A stretch of DNA of 64,000 nucleotides from Alphaproteobacteria bacterium (GCA_016861165.1 BOKV01000003.1:1-64000), one strand, 5' to 3'. Positions 11,539-22,906 are shown, counted from the stretch's first letter. The notes: a model not told the origin generated them from the letters alone. Program-made: numbers and translations.

Positions 11539-12759
11539 CTACCGCACCGGTCGCGGCGTCGGCACCGGTATTCTGACCTGACGGCCGCCGATCGTCGCCA
11601 GCGTCGGCGGAGCCGTGCTTTCCTCGGCGGCGAAGGCGCTGGCCGAACTGGATTGCGGCGCGCCGACCAGGCCGAACGGATCGGGCCCGGTGGCATTGCC
11701 AAGCGCAACGGTCTCGATCCGGGCGACGGGCCGCGGCGGCTTCAGATATTTCTCCTCCAGTTCGTCGAGCGACGGCGCCTGCATGGCGAAGGCGGCGGTC
11801 GTGGCGCTGTCCTCGTTCTTCCTCGCGGCAGGCTTCTTGCGCTGGCAGACCGTGGCGCGCAGATCGGGCGCCTGGCGGTTGGCCGCGCCAGCCGGCTTCA
11901 TGGTGTCGACCTTGGCCGCCACGAAGAAGGGATTGGCGGCGAAGCCCTCGCTCAGCAGCCGCGCCGCCCGCACATTGCGCTCCTGGCCGGTCGGGCCGCC
12001 GAGGACGACGGCGATCAGTTCGCGCAGGCCGCGCTTGGCGCTGACCACGATATTGAGACCCGAGGCGCACAGGAAGCCGGTCTTCATGCCGGTCGTGCCG
12101 TCGAACCGGGCGAGCAGCGGATTGTGGTTGGAGAGGCGCTGCTTGCCCACCCTGATCGCCGGAATGTCGAAATAGTCGCCGTAGCGGGGGAATTCCCGGC
12201 GGATCGCAATGGCCAGCACGGCCATGTCGCGCGCCGTCGTGTACTGGCCGGTGTCGTGCAGCCCGTGCGCGTTGGTGAAGCGGCTGTCGGTCATGCCGAG
12301 GCGTCGGGCATGCTCGTTCATCTTGGCGACGAAGGCGGCTTCCGAGCCGGCGACCGATTCGGCCAGCGCCGTAGAGATGTCGTTGGCCGATTTGACCATC
12401 ACGATCTTGATGGCGTTGTCGACATTGAGGATCGTACCGGCCGGAAAGCCCATCTTCGACGGCGGCTCGGCCAGGGCCTTCTGCGAGATGCGCACCGGCG
12501 AGGTCAGCGAGACCCGCCCCGATTCGATCTCGCGAAAGACCGTGTAGACGGTCATCAGCTTGGTGAGCGAGGCCGGATACCAGCGGTCGAAGGCCTGCTC
12601 CTGGCTGAGCACCTTGCCACTGCGCACATCCACGACGATGGAGGGGGCGGCGGCGGCACCCGGCGCCTGCACCACAACCGCCAGGCCGATTGCGGCAAGC
12701 GCGAGGAGCATGCGCCGGACATGCGATGCCGGTGTCGGGAAGGAGTTCGAACGCAGCAT
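11539..12759 (-). CDS. D-alanyl-D-alanine carboxypeptidase (PBP5/6-type serine peptidase S11)
   Basis: 406 residues, signal peptide about 1-38 (ending GAAAAPS). The three penicillin-binding motifs are all present: S64-x-x-K67 (SLTK), S124-A-N126 and K226-T-G. It trims the terminal D-Ala of peptidoglycan stem peptides in the periplasm. The C-terminal 120 residues are a low-complexity Pro/Ala extension ending IPVPTPRPVR rather than the usual PBP5 C-terminal beta domain and amphipathic anchor, so it may be soluble. One of two S11 peptidases in the window (other at 24760). Start ATG 12759. Confidence 0.93.
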   Translation of the reverse strand: MLRSNSFPTPASHVRRMLLALAAIGLAVVVQAPGAAAAPSIVVDVRSGKVLSQEQAFDRWYPASLTKLMTVYTVFREIESGRVSLTSPVRISQKALAEPPSKMGFPAGTILNVDNAIKIVMVKSANDISTALAESVAGSEAAFVAKMNEHARRLGMTDSRFTNAHGLHDTGQYTTARDMAVLAIAIRREFPRYGDYFDIPAIRVGKQRLSNHNPLLARFDGTTGMKTGFLCASGLNIVVSAKRGLRELIAVVLGGPTGQERNVRAARLLSEGFAANPFFVAAKVDTMKPAGAANRQAPDLRATVCQRKKPAARKNEDSATTAAFAMQAPSLDELEEKYLKPPRPVARIETVALGNATGPDPFGLVGAPQSSSASAFAAEESTAPPTLATIGGRQVRIPVPTPRPVR

Positions 12760-12940
12760 GGCGCCCTGTTTACCCGTTTCGCGCCGGCTTGCCTAGGGCG
12801 CGATGCCGCGGGTGGCGGATGACACTTGTCGCGGCGCCGTCACAACCTGTGGCCGGCCGACATCCCGGACCGCTCCCCCGTCGGCAACGCGTGCGAAGCG
12901 CGATCCGCGATCCCAATCGACATGGCGATGCTTGCGCCCG

Positions 12941-14581
<1,641 letters not shown>

Positions 14582-14714
14582 CTAGCGCAAACGGCGCGAT
14601 TCGCAAAGCCGAAATGGCGCTGTGTGCCGCCCCGCCGGCGGTGCAATACCGGATGCCCGCCACGGCGACGCGGTGCCCGGCGATCGCGACCGGGCACCTC
14701 CGTCGGTGCCTCAG

Positions 14715-15113
14715 TTACTGGCCGCTCGGCACCTGCGGATCGGCCGGAGCCGGCTCCTCGGCCGGAGGTTCGGTCGGCGCGGTGTCCTGGCCCGAGGTCG
14801 GCGGCGCCAGCTGATCGAAGATGCCGGTGCCCTCTGTCGGAGTCTCGGCCGGCTGGCTCGTCACCGGCAGGTTGCGCAGGATATCGTCGGGCCGCTCATT
14901 GATCTTGGCGAGGATGCCGAGAACGATCGAGGTGGCGAAGAAGGCAGCCGCCAGGATCGCCGTCGTGCGCGTCAGCGCGTTGGCGGCGCCGCGCGCGGTC
15001 ATGAAGCCGCCGCCGCCGATGCCGAGCGCGCCGCCCTCGGAGCGCTGCAGCAGCACCACACCGACCAGCGCCACGACCACCATCAGGTGGATGACTATGA
15101 TGACCGTTTCCAT
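14715..15113 (-). CDS. secG: Preprotein translocase subunit SecG
   Basis: 132 residues. Two membrane helices: residues about 2-22 (VIIVIHLMVVVALVGVVLL) and about 52-72 (TTAILAAAFFATSIVLGILA), with the conserved QRSEGGALGIGGGG motif in the loop. SecG assists SecYEG in protein export. The C-terminal 50 residues are a Pro/Glu/Thr-rich tail (PPTSGQDTAPTEPPAEEPA), typical of rhizobial SecG. Located between tpiA/cyclase and pyrG. Confidence 0.95.
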   Translation of the reverse strand: METVIIVIHLMVVVALVGVVLLQRSEGGALGIGGGGFMTARGAANALTRTTAILAAAFFATSIVLGILAKINERPDDILRNLPVTSQPAETPTEGTGIFDQLAPPTSGQDTAPTEPPAEEPAPADPQVPSGQ

Positions 15114-15244
15114 GATCTTCCCAGCAAGAGAGACCCGGTGAAGAGCCGGGAGTTCGTTCAGGCGCGCCTTCTACACGAACGGATCGGGCAGATAAACCCC
15201 CGGCACCGGACGCGCGCCGGAAGGCGGTCGGCCGGCACGTGGAC

Positions 15245-16045
15245 CTATCCCTGCCGTTCCGATCGGCGCCGACGTATCAGGATGTAGGCAACGAACGGCG
15301 CCGACGGAAAGATGAACCAGGGATTGGCGATTGAATCGAACAACAGGTTGATGGCGAAAAAGAAGCCGATCATCATCACCGAGAAGCGCACCCGCCGGTC
15401 CTGGCGGTCGAACCAGTCACGGAAACGCTGGAAGCGCGCTTCGAACTGGCGCCAGCCTTCGGAACGGGCCGGCGGCGGGGCTGTCTCGCCGGCTCCGGCG
15501 ACAGCCTTCTCCTCGACTTCCGGCGCATTGCTGCCGCCGATGCGCACACGGTAGGCCGGGATCGGCGCCTCGCCGGGCTTGGTCTGGCGTTCGCCAGCGA
15601 AATCGAAACCGACGGCGAGCTGGCGGTGGGCGAACTCGTAGACGCTCGCCGACACCATGATGCCGCCCGGCGCTGCCATCGCCTCCAGCCGCGAGGCGGC
15701 ATTGACGCCGTCGCCATAGATGTCGCCATTGTCGGTCATCACATCGCCGAGATTGATGCCGATGCGAAACCACATCTGCCGGTTCTGCGGCAGATCACGA
15801 TTCTCGGCGCCAATGGCGTCCTGGATCTCGACGGCGCAGCGCACCGCCTCGACCACGCTGGCGAATTCGGCAATGACGGCATCGCCCCAGGTATTGACCT
15901 TGCGCCCCTCGTGACGGGCAAACAGGCCGTCCATGATGTCGCGATAGCGGCGCAGCCGTTCCAGCGTGCCCGCCTCGTCGCGGGCCATCATCTGCCCGTA
16001 ATTGTGAGCGTCGGCGCAGAAGACCGTCGTCAGCTTGCGTTTCAC
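15245..16045 (-). CDS. Class III adenylate/guanylate cyclase with C-terminal membrane hairpin
   Basis: 266 residues. Residues about 1-165 form a cyclase homology domain: KLTTVFCADAHNYG (first metal Asp), KVNTWGDAVIAEF (substrate Lys and second metal Asp), GINLGDVM and DGVNAASRLEA (Asn/Arg for transition state). Residues about 200-260 are a basic coil then two membrane helices (VRFSVMMIGFFFAINLLF and IFPSAPFVAYILI). This orientation, catalytic domain first and membrane hairpin last, is seen in many rhizobial proteins. It presumably makes cAMP; the signal is unknown. Sits between secG and tpiA. Confidence 0.88.
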   Translation of the reverse strand: MKRKLTTVFCADAHNYGQMMARDEAGTLERLRRYRDIMDGLFARHEGRKVNTWGDAVIAEFASVVEAVRCAVEIQDAIGAENRDLPQNRQMWFRIGINLGDVMTDNGDIYGDGVNAASRLEAMAAPGGIMVSASVYEFAHRQLAVGFDFAGERQTKPGEAPIPAYRVRIGGSNAPEVEEKAVAGAGETAPPPARSEGWRQFEARFQRFRDWFDRQDRRVRFSVMMIGFFFAINLLFDSIANPWFIFPSAPFVAYILIRRRRSERQG

Positions 16046-16151
16046 GGGTTCCTCGGCACTGCGACGGCGTCACGGCAAGTCGAACGGCGACAATATATGG
16101 TTGCGTGCCGGCAAATCCAAGGCGCGGCCGCGGCGGACGGGCGTGGGCTGC

Positions 16152-16904
16152 CTAGCCCGGGCAGCAGGCGCAGATCGCGAGCAAATCGGCGGACTTCAGG
16201 CTGGCGCCGCCGACCAGCGCGCCGTCGACATGGTCGATTGCGAGTATTTCGGCGGCGTTGGCGGGCTTGACCGATCCGCCATAGAGAATGCGCATGGCGC
16301 GGCCGGCCGGGCCGTGGCGCGCAACCAGCCGCTCGCGGACGAAGTGGTGCGCCTCGGCGATGTCGGCCATCGTCGGCGTCAGCCCCGTGCCGATCGCCCA
16401 GACCGGTTCGTAGGCGACCACCACGGCCGGAGCCGACGGCAGCGATCCGTCGAGCTGCGCGCCGAGCACGTCGAGGGTTTGGCCCGCCTGGCGCTCGGCC
16501 CCGGTCTCGCCGATGCAGATGACCGGCAGGAGGTCGGCACGCAGCGCCGCCTCGGCCTTGGCGCGCACGAGGCCGTCGGTCTCCCGGTGATCGGTGCGGC
16601 GCTCGGAATGGCCGACAATGACGGCGACGGCTCCGGCATCGGCGATCATCTCGGCCGCGATATCGCCGGTATGGGCTCCCGAGGCGGCAACATGGCAGTC
16701 CTGGGCGCCGATCATGAGCCGGCTGCCGAGCGCGGCACTGGCGGCGGCGTGGAGGAGCGTCGCCGGCACGCAGACCAGCATGTCGAGCCGCTTGCGCATA
16801 GCGCCGTCATAGGCCTCGGCCATGGCGACCAGTTCGCGCAGCGAGGCACGGGTGCCGTTCATCTTCCAGTTGCCGGCGATCAGCGGCTTGACGCCTGGGG
16901 TCAT
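16152..16904 (-). CDS. tpiA: Triosephosphate isomerase
   Basis: 250 residues. Interconverts glyceraldehyde 3-phosphate and dihydroxyacetone phosphate. Motifs: IAGNWKMNG (catalytic Lys), VIVGHSERR (catalytic His), [11 protein letters not shown] (catalytic Glu and loop 6), [12 protein letters not shown] and [13 protein letters not shown]. The start MTPGVKP at 16904 has AGGAG nine bases upstream; an ATG six codons earlier lacks one. Serves both glycolysis and the Calvin cycle encoded later in the window. Confidence 0.97.
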   Translation of the reverse strand: MTPGVKPLIAGNWKMNGTRASLRELVAMAEAYDGAMRKRLDMLVCVPATLLHAAASAALGSRLMIGAQDCHVAASGAHTGDIAAEMIADAGAVAVIVGHSERRTDHRETDGLVRAKAEAALRADLLPVICIGETGAERQAGQTLDVLGAQLDGSLPSAPAVVVAYEPVWAIGTGLTPTMADIAEAHHFVRERLVARHGPAGRAMRILYGGSVKPANAAEILAIDHVDGALVGGASLKSADLLAICACCPG

Positions 16905-17045
16905 GCAAACGGTCTCCTGCATTGGGGGTAAGGCGGGGGCGGCTTTCGCGCTGGCGTTTAGCCGGTGGCGCGTCGGCGGTCAAACCGCTGGCGCCGCGAA
17001 GGAAGGGATCAGCATCACACCAGCGTTACACCATCATCCAGGTCT

Positions 17046-17073
17046 TTGAAAATGTTAACCAGGTTCCTATAGT
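17046..17073 (+). promoter_or_regulatory. Predicted sigma70-type promoter of the L,D-transpeptidase gene
   Basis: TTGAAA (17046-17051) and TATAGT (17068-17073) with a 16-nt spacer, in a locally AT-rich patch, 45 nt before the start codon at 17118. Good match by eye. Confidence 0.6.
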
Positions 17074-17117
17074 CTCGGACGGGGCACGAACGATCTTGCG
17101 GTTGGGGTTCTTGGCGC

Positions 17118-18380
17118 ATGCGCACGAAACTATTCGTCTCCTTGCTGGTCCTTGTCCTGGTCGGCGCTCCGGCAACAGCCACCTTCGCCGCCGATGAAGG
17201 CGCCGCCGCCGATCCGCTGCAGATCGTGGTCTCGCTCAGCCAGCAGCGCCTCCAGGTATTTCGCGGCAGCGAGGTCGTCGCCAGTTCCAGGCTGTCGTCG
17301 GGTAAGCCCGGCTACGCGACGCCGACCGGCATCTTCTCGATCCTGTCGAAGAAGAAGTTCCACCGTTCCAACATCTACAGCGGCGCGCCGATGCCGTGGA
17401 TGCAGCGGCTGACCTGGACCGGCATCGCGCTGCATGAATCCGACCAAGTGCCGGACCGCCCGGCCTCGCATGGCTGCGTGCGGCTGCCGGCCGGGTTCGC
17501 CAAGGAGCTGTTCGACCAGACCGTACTCGGCCAGCATGTCGTCATCAGCGCCGATCCGGTTGCGCCCGAGCCGGTCGACAACGCCTTGCTGCCGCAGCCG
17601 CGAGGGCCGGCGCCCTACGACCCGCTCAAGGATCACTGGCGGGTGCGGCTCGAGGCCGCCGGCACGCTCAAGCAGAACCCGGCGCCGCTCGTCTCGACCG
17701 CCGCCCTGCTGGCACCGGTGCGCGGCGAGATCGGCTTTGCCCGCCGCGCCGACGGGCCGCCGCTGCGCGTGCTGATCACGCGCCGCTCGCGCCAGGAGAT
17801 CACCGCCGACATCCAGACGCTGCTCAACCGGCTGGGCTACGATGCCGGCCCGGTCGACGGGCTGATCGGGCCGGCGACCTGGGCCGCGGTCCGGCGGTTC
17901 CAGGAAGATCGCGGGCTGAAGGTGGACGGGGCGATCACACCGCAGTTCAGCCAGACGCTTTATGCCGCCGCCGGCATGGACGAGCCGGAAGTCGGCCGCA
18001 TCTATGTGCGTCGCGATTTCGAGCCGGTGTTCGACGCGCCGATCGGCATCGAGGACGCCGACCAGCCGCTCGGCACCCACCTGATCACGGCGAGCCGCTT
18101 CGACGCCGCCAACGGCCGCACCCAATGGCTGGCGCTGACGCTCGAAAACCAGCTTCCCGAATTCACCCGCGCCTATTTCAACATAGACGCCGAGGCCCAT
18201 CACGATGTCGCCGCCGCCGACGCCCTTTCGCGGCTGCGCGTCCCCGCCCATGTGCTGGACCGCATCGAGCGAATGCTCAGCCCTGGCTCGTCGATCGCCA
18301 TCTCCGACACCGGCCTCGGCCCCTATACGGGCTGGAAGACCGATTTCGTCGTGGTCACTCGTACCGGCCGCCCGGCATGA
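17118..18380 (+). CDS. L,D-transpeptidase with peptidoglycan-binding domain
   Basis: 420 residues. Signal peptide about 1-25. YkuD catalytic domain about 33-150: LSQQRLQVFRG, SSGKPGYATPTGIFSIL, and the active site H106 ... S117-H118-G-C120 (PASHGCVRLP). A linker with KDHWRVRLEAAGTLKQNPAPL leads to a PG-binding-1 domain about 230-290 (IQTLLNRLGYDAGPVDGLIGPAT) and a C-terminal module of about 120 residues beginning PIGIEDADQPLGTHLI. It forms 3-3 crosslinks or attaches proteins to peptidoglycan in the periplasm. The next gene is a paralogue without the catalytic core. Confidence 0.93.
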   Translation: MRTKLFVSLLVLVLVGAPATATFAADEGAAADPLQIVVSLSQQRLQVFRGSEVVASSRLSSGKPGYATPTGIFSILSKKKFHRSNIYSGAPMPWMQRLTWTGIALHESDQVPDRPASHGCVRLPAGFAKELFDQTVLGQHVVISADPVAPEPVDNALLPQPRGPAPYDPLKDHWRVRLEAAGTLKQNPAPLVSTAALLAPVRGEIGFARRADGPPLRVLITRRSRQEITADIQTLLNRLGYDAGPVDGLIGPATWAAVRRFQEDRGLKVDGAITPQFSQTLYAAAGMDEPEVGRIYVRRDFEPVFDAPIGIEDADQPLGTHLITASRFDAANGRTQWLALTLENQLPEFTRAYFNIDAEAHHDVAAADALSRLRVPAHVLDRIERMLSPGSSIAISDTGLGPYTGWKTDFVVVTRTGRPA

Positions 18381-18425
18381 GTCTTGCCAAAAACAACGGA
18401 AAGGTTTGATTAGACAAGCAAAAAT

Positions 18426-18444
18426 GCCTATCATTGTGATAGGC
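18426..18444. promoter_or_regulatory. Perfect 8-bp inverted repeat between the two L,D-transpeptidase paralogues
   Basis: GCCTATCA-TTG-TGATAGGC, lying 45 nt after the first gene and 150 nt before the second, in an AT-rich patch. On the minus strand it is followed by ATTTTTG, which looks terminator-like, but no minus-strand gene ends here. It may be an operator for the downstream gene or a weak terminator. Confidence 0.45.
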
Positions 18445-18595
18445 GTGGCTGATTCGTCAGGTCGACCATGGGTGCGTGGTGGTCCGTTTTGACCGCCAGT
18501 CGCCACAAGAAGCCGACCGACCCGGACAGGGCAAACCGTTCAAGCGATCGCTCGCGCTGGCAGGGGACTCGCGGGACCAACCCAGGAGGGACCCC

Positions 18596-19720
18596 ATGCC
18601 CGCTCTCCGGCTCACTGCCGCCCTTGCCATAATGGCGGCCGTCGCCCTGCCCGAGGCCACGTTTGCCGAGCCGCGCGCCGAAGCCCGCGTACCGGCCCAT
18701 GTCGCCGTCATCGTCTCGGCCTTCGAGGGACGCGCGATCGTCGTCTCCGGCGACCGCCTGCTGGCGGTGGCGCCGCTGCCCGAACAGCCCGCGCAGGCCC
18801 GGCGCCGCTGGACGGCGCGCATCGACCCCTACGGCCGTTACGGCGCGCCCTGCGGATATTACGGCTGTCCGGACGCCCGCGCCGGCTATTACGGCGCGCC
18901 GCCCGAATTCGTCCTGTCGGGCCCGGATCTCCGGCTCGTGCCGTTCGGCCATGCCGCGCTGCCGGCCGCGCCCGGGGCGCGCGCCGACGATCCGGCCCGC
19001 GACCACTGGCGCATCCTTTATGAACGTACCGGCAGGCTGGAGACCAACCCGTCGCCGCTGATCGCCAGCGCCGCCCTGCTGGCGCCGCTCAAGGATGTCG
19101 ATCCGACGACGACGGCGAGCCTCGCCCGGCCGCTGCATATCGAGATCACGCGGCGCAATGAACGGATGGTCACCGTCGACGTGCAGAAGCTGCTGGCCGC
19201 GCTCGGCGAGGATGCCGGTCCGGCCGACGGCGTGGCCGGCCCGATCACGAGGGCCGCCATCCGCCGCTTCCAGGAGCGACGCGGCATCGAGCCGACTGGC
19301 AGGATCACCGCCAGCCTCATCGAGGCGCTCTATCGGGCGGCCGACAAGCAACCGCCGGTGAGCGGACGCATCGTCGCCACCAGCGGCGGCCGCACAATCA
19401 TCGACGAACCCGTCGCCATCGACGAGCCGCACACCCCACTTGGCACCCATGTGCTGATGCTGGCGAAGACCGGGGCCGGGCCCGACTGGCACCTTCTGGC
19501 GCTGTCGCCGCGCCTGGCGCGCCAATTGCCGCCGGTGTTCGGCAAGGACCGCGACGGCGACCCGGCCGCCACGGCGCGCGAAGCACTCGCCCGCCTGCGC
19601 ATGCCGGCCGAAATCCGCGCCCGGTTGGGGCGCCTCGCCGCCCCCGGAACGGTGCTGGTGGTCGCCGACGAAAGCGCGCTCGGGCTGTCGCGTCAGCCGC
19701 CGGGACCGTTCTGGCGCTGA
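18596..19720 (+). CDS. Non-catalytic L,D-transpeptidase paralogue with peptidoglycan-binding domain
   Basis: 374 residues from an AGGAGGG-preceded ATG; signal peptide about 1-24. It parallels the preceding gene: linker (RDHWRILYERTGRLETNPSPLIASAALLAPL, compare KDHWRVRL...NPAPLVSTAALLAPV), PG-binding-1 domain about 193-250 (LLAALGEDAGPADGVAGPIT), and C-terminal module (PVAIDEPHTPLGTHVL). The YkuD region is replaced by a shorter segment that keeps only its first strands (VAVIVSAFEGRAIVVSGDRLLAV) and a Tyr/Gly-rich stretch; the HxxxxSHGC active site is absent. Likely a cell-wall binding or regulatory protein. Its 3' end overlaps the MBL gene by 28 nt, tail to tail. Confidence 0.85.
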   Translation: MPALRLTAALAIMAAVALPEATFAEPRAEARVPAHVAVIVSAFEGRAIVVSGDRLLAVAPLPEQPAQARRRWTARIDPYGRYGAPCGYYGCPDARAGYYGAPPEFVLSGPDLRLVPFGHAALPAAPGARADDPARDHWRILYERTGRLETNPSPLIASAALLAPLKDVDPTTTASLARPLHIEITRRNERMVTVDVQKLLAALGEDAGPADGVAGPITRAAIRRFQERRGIEPTGRITASLIEALYRAADKQPPVSGRIVATSGGRTIIDEPVAIDEPHTPLGTHVLMLAKTGAGPDWHLLALSPRLARQLPPVFGKDRDGDPAATAREALARLRMPAEIRARLGRLAAPGTVLVVADESALGLSRQPPGPFWR

Positions 19721-20550
19721 GCGCCGGAAGCAGGCCATTCGATCACCATGCCGTCATAGGCCGGTTCGATATTGGCCGGGATTTCAAGCCGCAGCGTTTC
19801 GTAGTCGAGCGCGGTGTGCATGTGGGTCAGCACGGCGCGGACCGGCCGCAGCCGCTCGATCCATTCGAGCGCCTGGCTGAGCGCGAAGTGGCTCAGATGC
19901 ACGCGGTATTGCAGGGCGTCGACCACCCAGATGTCGAGCCGTTCGAGCAGCGCGATGCTGTCGGCTGGCACGTCGGAAATGTCGGGCGAGTAGCACAACC
20001 CGCCGCGCCTTGCCGCCAGGTCGCCGCCGAAGCGGAAGCCGAGCGAGTGCGCCGGCCCGTGCACCTGGCGCACCGGCAGCGCCTCCACCGGGCCGCCCTG
20101 TCCGTCGATGCGCACGATCTTGCCCGGCGCGATCGGGTGGCCCTTGAGGATCGGCGGGTAGATGCTGCCGGGCGGCGTCTCGTAGCAATACGAAAAGCGC
20201 TCGGTCAGCATGGCGAGCGTGGCGCTATCGGCGTAGGTGTCGATCAGCCGGCGCTGCAGCAGTGCGTACTGGCGCAGGTCGTCGATGCCGTGGATGTGGT
20301 CGGCGTGGCCATGGGTATAGAGGACACCGTCGATGTGGCGGACGCCGGCCATCAGCATCTGTTCGCGCAGGTCGGGGCTGGTGTCGACAAGTACGGTTGT
20401 CGTTCCCTGCGGGCCCAGACGCTCGACCAGCAGCGAGCAGCGCCGGCGCCGGTTCTTCGGATTGTTGGGGTCGCAGGCGCCCCATTCGCCGTCGATACGC
20501 GGCACGCCGGGCGATGAGCCGCACCCCAGAATCGTGAAGCGGTAGCTCAC
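19693..20550 (-). CDS. MBL-fold metallo-hydrolase (PhnP-like)
   Basis: 285 residues. Opening RFTILGCGSSPGVPRIDGEWGACDP, then LVDTSPDLREQM and the metal-binding motif THGHADHIHG (HxHxDH). Further candidate ligands are in CYSPDISD and the final LTHMHTALDYE. The pattern resembles PhnP-type cyclic phosphodiesterases and related RNase Z-like hydrolases. Substrate not known. ATGA overlap with tatD upstream and operon with metG, holB and tmk is the common rhizobial arrangement. Confidence 0.9.
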   Translation of the reverse strand: MSYRFTILGCGSSPGVPRIDGEWGACDPNNPKNRRRRCSLLVERLGPQGTTTVLVDTSPDLREQMLMAGVRHIDGVLYTHGHADHIHGIDDLRQYALLQRRLIDTYADSATLAMLTERFSYCYETPPGSIYPPILKGHPIAPGKIVRIDGQGGPVEALPVRQVHGPAHSLGFRFGGDLAARRGGLCYSPDISDVPADSIALLERLDIWVVDALQYRVHLSHFALSQALEWIERLRPVRAVLTHMHTALDYETLRLEIPANIEPAYDGMVIEWPASGAQRQNGPGG

Positions 20551-21341
20551 GCGGCAGGCACTTTCGGCAACGGCACATTGGAAAACAGGCGGAAGAAGTT
20601 GTCGGTCGTCAGGCGGGCGACTTCGGCCGCGCTGACGCCGCGCACCTCGGCCAGGACGCGCGCCGTTTCGACGACATAGGCCGGTTCGTTGCGCTTGCCG
20701 CGGTGCGGCGGCGGCGCCAGATAGGGCGCGTCGGTCTCGACCAGCAGGCGGTCGGCCGGCAGGTCGCGGGCGATCGCCCGGATTTCTTCGCTGTTCCTGA
20801 AGGTCAGGATTCCGGAAAACGAAACATAGCCGCCGAGTTCGATGCCGGTCTCGGCCAGCGCCCGGCCTGACGAAAAGCAGTGCAGCACGAACGGAAACGC
20901 GCCATTGGCCGTTTCGTCACGCAGTATCGCGGCGATATCGTCGTCCGCCTGGCGCGCATGGATGACCAGCGGCAGGCCGGTCGCCCGCGCCGCCGCGATG
21001 TGAGTTCGAAACCCCTGTGCCTGCGCCGCGCGCGGGCTCTTGTCGTAGTGGTAGTCGAGTCCGGCCTCGCCGATGGCGACGACCTTTTCATGCTCGGCAA
21101 GCCTGATCAGTTCGTCGGCGGTGATGTCGAGCTCTTCATGCGCGTTGTGAGGATGCGTGCCGACCGAACAGTAGACGTTGGGATATCTTTCCGCAATGGC
21201 AAGCACTTGCGTGAATTTCTTCACGCGGGTGGAGATGGTCACCATGCGGGCGACGCCAGCCGCGCCGGCGCGCGCGACGACGGCGTCGAGTTCATCGGCG
21301 AAATCGGCGAAATCGAGATGGCAGTGGGAATCGACGAGCAT
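20547..21341 (-). CDS. tatD: TatD family metal-dependent hydrolase
   Basis: 264 residues. Motifs: MLVDSHCHLDF (metal-binding HxH), GTHPHNAHE, AIGEAGLDYHYDKS, PLVIHARQADDD, FVLHCFSSG, and LLVETDAPYLAPPPHRGKRNEP. TatD-type proteins are 3'-5' DNases; role here is assumed housekeeping. I chose the start directly at MLVDSHCHLDF because homologues begin there; an alternative ATG at 21359 would add six residues and would overlap the metG stop as TGATG. Confidence 0.92.
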   Translation of the reverse strand: MLVDSHCHLDFADFADELDAVVARAGAAGVARMVTISTRVKKFTQVLAIAERYPNVYCSVGTHPHNAHEELDITADELIRLAEHEKVVAIGEAGLDYHYDKSPRAAQAQGFRTHIAAARATGLPLVIHARQADDDIAAILRDETANGAFPFVLHCFSSGRALAETGIELGGYVSFSGILTFRNSEEIRAIARDLPADRLLVETDAPYLAPPPHRGKRNEPAYVVETARVLAEVRGVSAAEVARLTTDNFFRLFSNVPLPKVPAA

Positions 21342-21358
21342 CGCAACGCCCTGCCCCA

Positions 21359-22906
21359 TCAGGACGCCTCCGCCTCCACGTGGCGCGGGAACACTGCCTG
21401 AGGCGCCGGCAGCGTGGTGCCGGCGGTCAGCGCATGCGTTTCGTCGAGGCAGGCGAAATCGCGCGCATCGGCGCCGACGCCGAGCAGGTCGAGCAGGCTG
21501 GCCGCGCTCCGCGGCATCACCGGCTGGGCGAGGATCGCGACGACCCGCAGGACCTCCGCCGTCGTCCACAGCACGGTCTGCATGCGTTCGGGATCGGTCT
21601 TGCGTAGCGCCCACGGCGCCTCGCCGGCGAAATAGCGGTTGGCCTCGGCCACGACCGCCCATGCCGCATCGAGGTAGCGGTGGATCTGCTGGCCGTCGAT
21701 ATGACGGCGAGCCTCCGGCAGGATGGCGTAGGCCGCTGCCAGGATCGCCCTGTCGGCCGGTGACGGCTCAGCTCTCGCCGGCACCTTGCCGTCGCAGTTC
21801 TTGGCGATCATCGACAGCGAGCGCTGCGCCAAATTGCCCAGATCGTTGGCGAGGTCGGCGTTGATGCGTCCCACGATCGCCTCATGGCTGTAGTTGCCGT
21901 CCTGGCCGAAGGGCACCTCGCGCAGGAAGAAATAGCGCATCTGGTCGACGCCGTAGGCGCGCGCCATGGCGAAGGGGTCGACGACGTTACCGACCGATTT
22001 CGACATCTTCTCGCCGCGGTTGAACAGGAAGCCATGGCCGAACACCCGCTTCGGCACCGCGAGCCCGGCGCTCATCAGGAAGGCCGGCCAATAGACGGTG
22101 TGGAAGCGCACGATGTCCTTGCCGATGATGTGGACATCGGCCGGCCAGTAGCGGTTGCGCGGGCCTTCGTCCGGCCAGCCGGTGGCGGTCACGTAGTTGG
22201 TCAGCGCGTCGACCCAGACATACATGACATGGCGCTCGTCGCCGGGCACCGGAATGCCCCAGTCGAAGGTCGTGCGCGACACCGACAGGTCGCGCAGGCC
22301 GCGGCTGACGAAGCTGACGATCTCGTTGCGGCGCGTGTCGGGTCCGATGAAGTCCGGCTGCTCGCGGTAGAGCTTCAGCAGCGGCTCCTGGTATTTCGAC
22401 AGGCGGAAGAAGTAGCTCTCCTCCTCGACCCATTCGACCGGCGTGCCCTGCGGGCCATAGCGCACGCCGTCGCCGCGCAGTTCGGTCTCGTCCTCGTCGT
22501 AGTAGGCCTCGTCGCGCACCGAGTACCAGCCGGCATAGCTGTCCTTGTAGATGTCGCCATTGGCCGCCATGCGCCGCCAGATTTCCTGGCTGGCGCGATG
22601 GTGGCGCGCCTCGGTGGTGCGGATGAAGTCGTCGTTGGAGGCGTCGAGCGCCCGCGTCATCTCGCGGAATCTCTCGGCATTGCGGTCGGCCAACTCGCGC
22701 GCCGACAGGCCTTCGCGGCGCGCCGTCTGCAACATCTTCTGGCCGTGCTCGTCGGTGCCGGTCAGAAACATCACGTCATACCCGTCGAGCCGCTTGAAGC
22801 GGGCGAGCGCGTCGGTGGCGATCAGTTCGTAGGCGTGGCCGATGTGCGGCTCGCCATTGGGGTAGGAGATCGCCGTCGTGATATAGAACTTGCGGTTTTC
22901 ACTCAT
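21359..22906 (-). CDS. metG: Methionyl-tRNA synthetase
   Basis: 515 residues. Class I signature HIGH at residues 21-24 ([11 protein letters not shown]) and KMSKS in [12 protein letters not shown]. Also [26 protein letters not shown] and the anticodon-binding helices near the C-terminus. It lacks the zinc-knuckle four-cysteine insertion and the C-terminal dimerisation domain, as in the short alphaproteobacterial form. Start [10 protein letters not shown] at 22906 was preferred over an upstream ATG six codons earlier. Downstream of holB by 36 nt. Confidence 0.97.
   Translation of the reverse strand: MSENRKFYITTAISYPNGEPHIGHAYELIATDALARFKRLDGYDVMFLTGTDEHGQKMLQTARREGLSARELADRNAERFREMTRALDASNDDFIRTTEARHHRASQEIWRRMAANGDIYKDSYAGWYSVRDEAYYDEDETELRGDGVRYGPQGTPVEWVEEESYFFRLSKYQEPLLKLYREQPDFIGPDTRRNEIVSFVSRGLRDLSVSRTTFDWGIPVPGDERHVMYVWVDALTNYVTATGWPDEGPRNRYWPADVHIIGKDIVRFHTVYWPAFLMSAGLAVPKRVFGHGFLFNRGEKMSKSVGNVVDPFAMARAYGVDQMRYFFLREVPFGQDGNYSHEAIVGRINADLANDLGNLAQRSLSMIAKNCDGKVPARAEPSPADRAILAAAYAILPEARRHIDGQQIHRYLDAAWAVVAEANRYFAGEAPWALRKTDPERMQTVLWTTAEVLRVVAILAQPVMPRSAASLLDLLGVGADARDFACLDETHALTAGTTLPAPQAVFPRHVEAEAS

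Noticed and set aside
12760-12940. Possible small gene or RNA between the carboxypeptidase gene and pyrG
   Set aside because: No ribosome site plus coding-like frame and no clear hairpin; nothing supportable seen.
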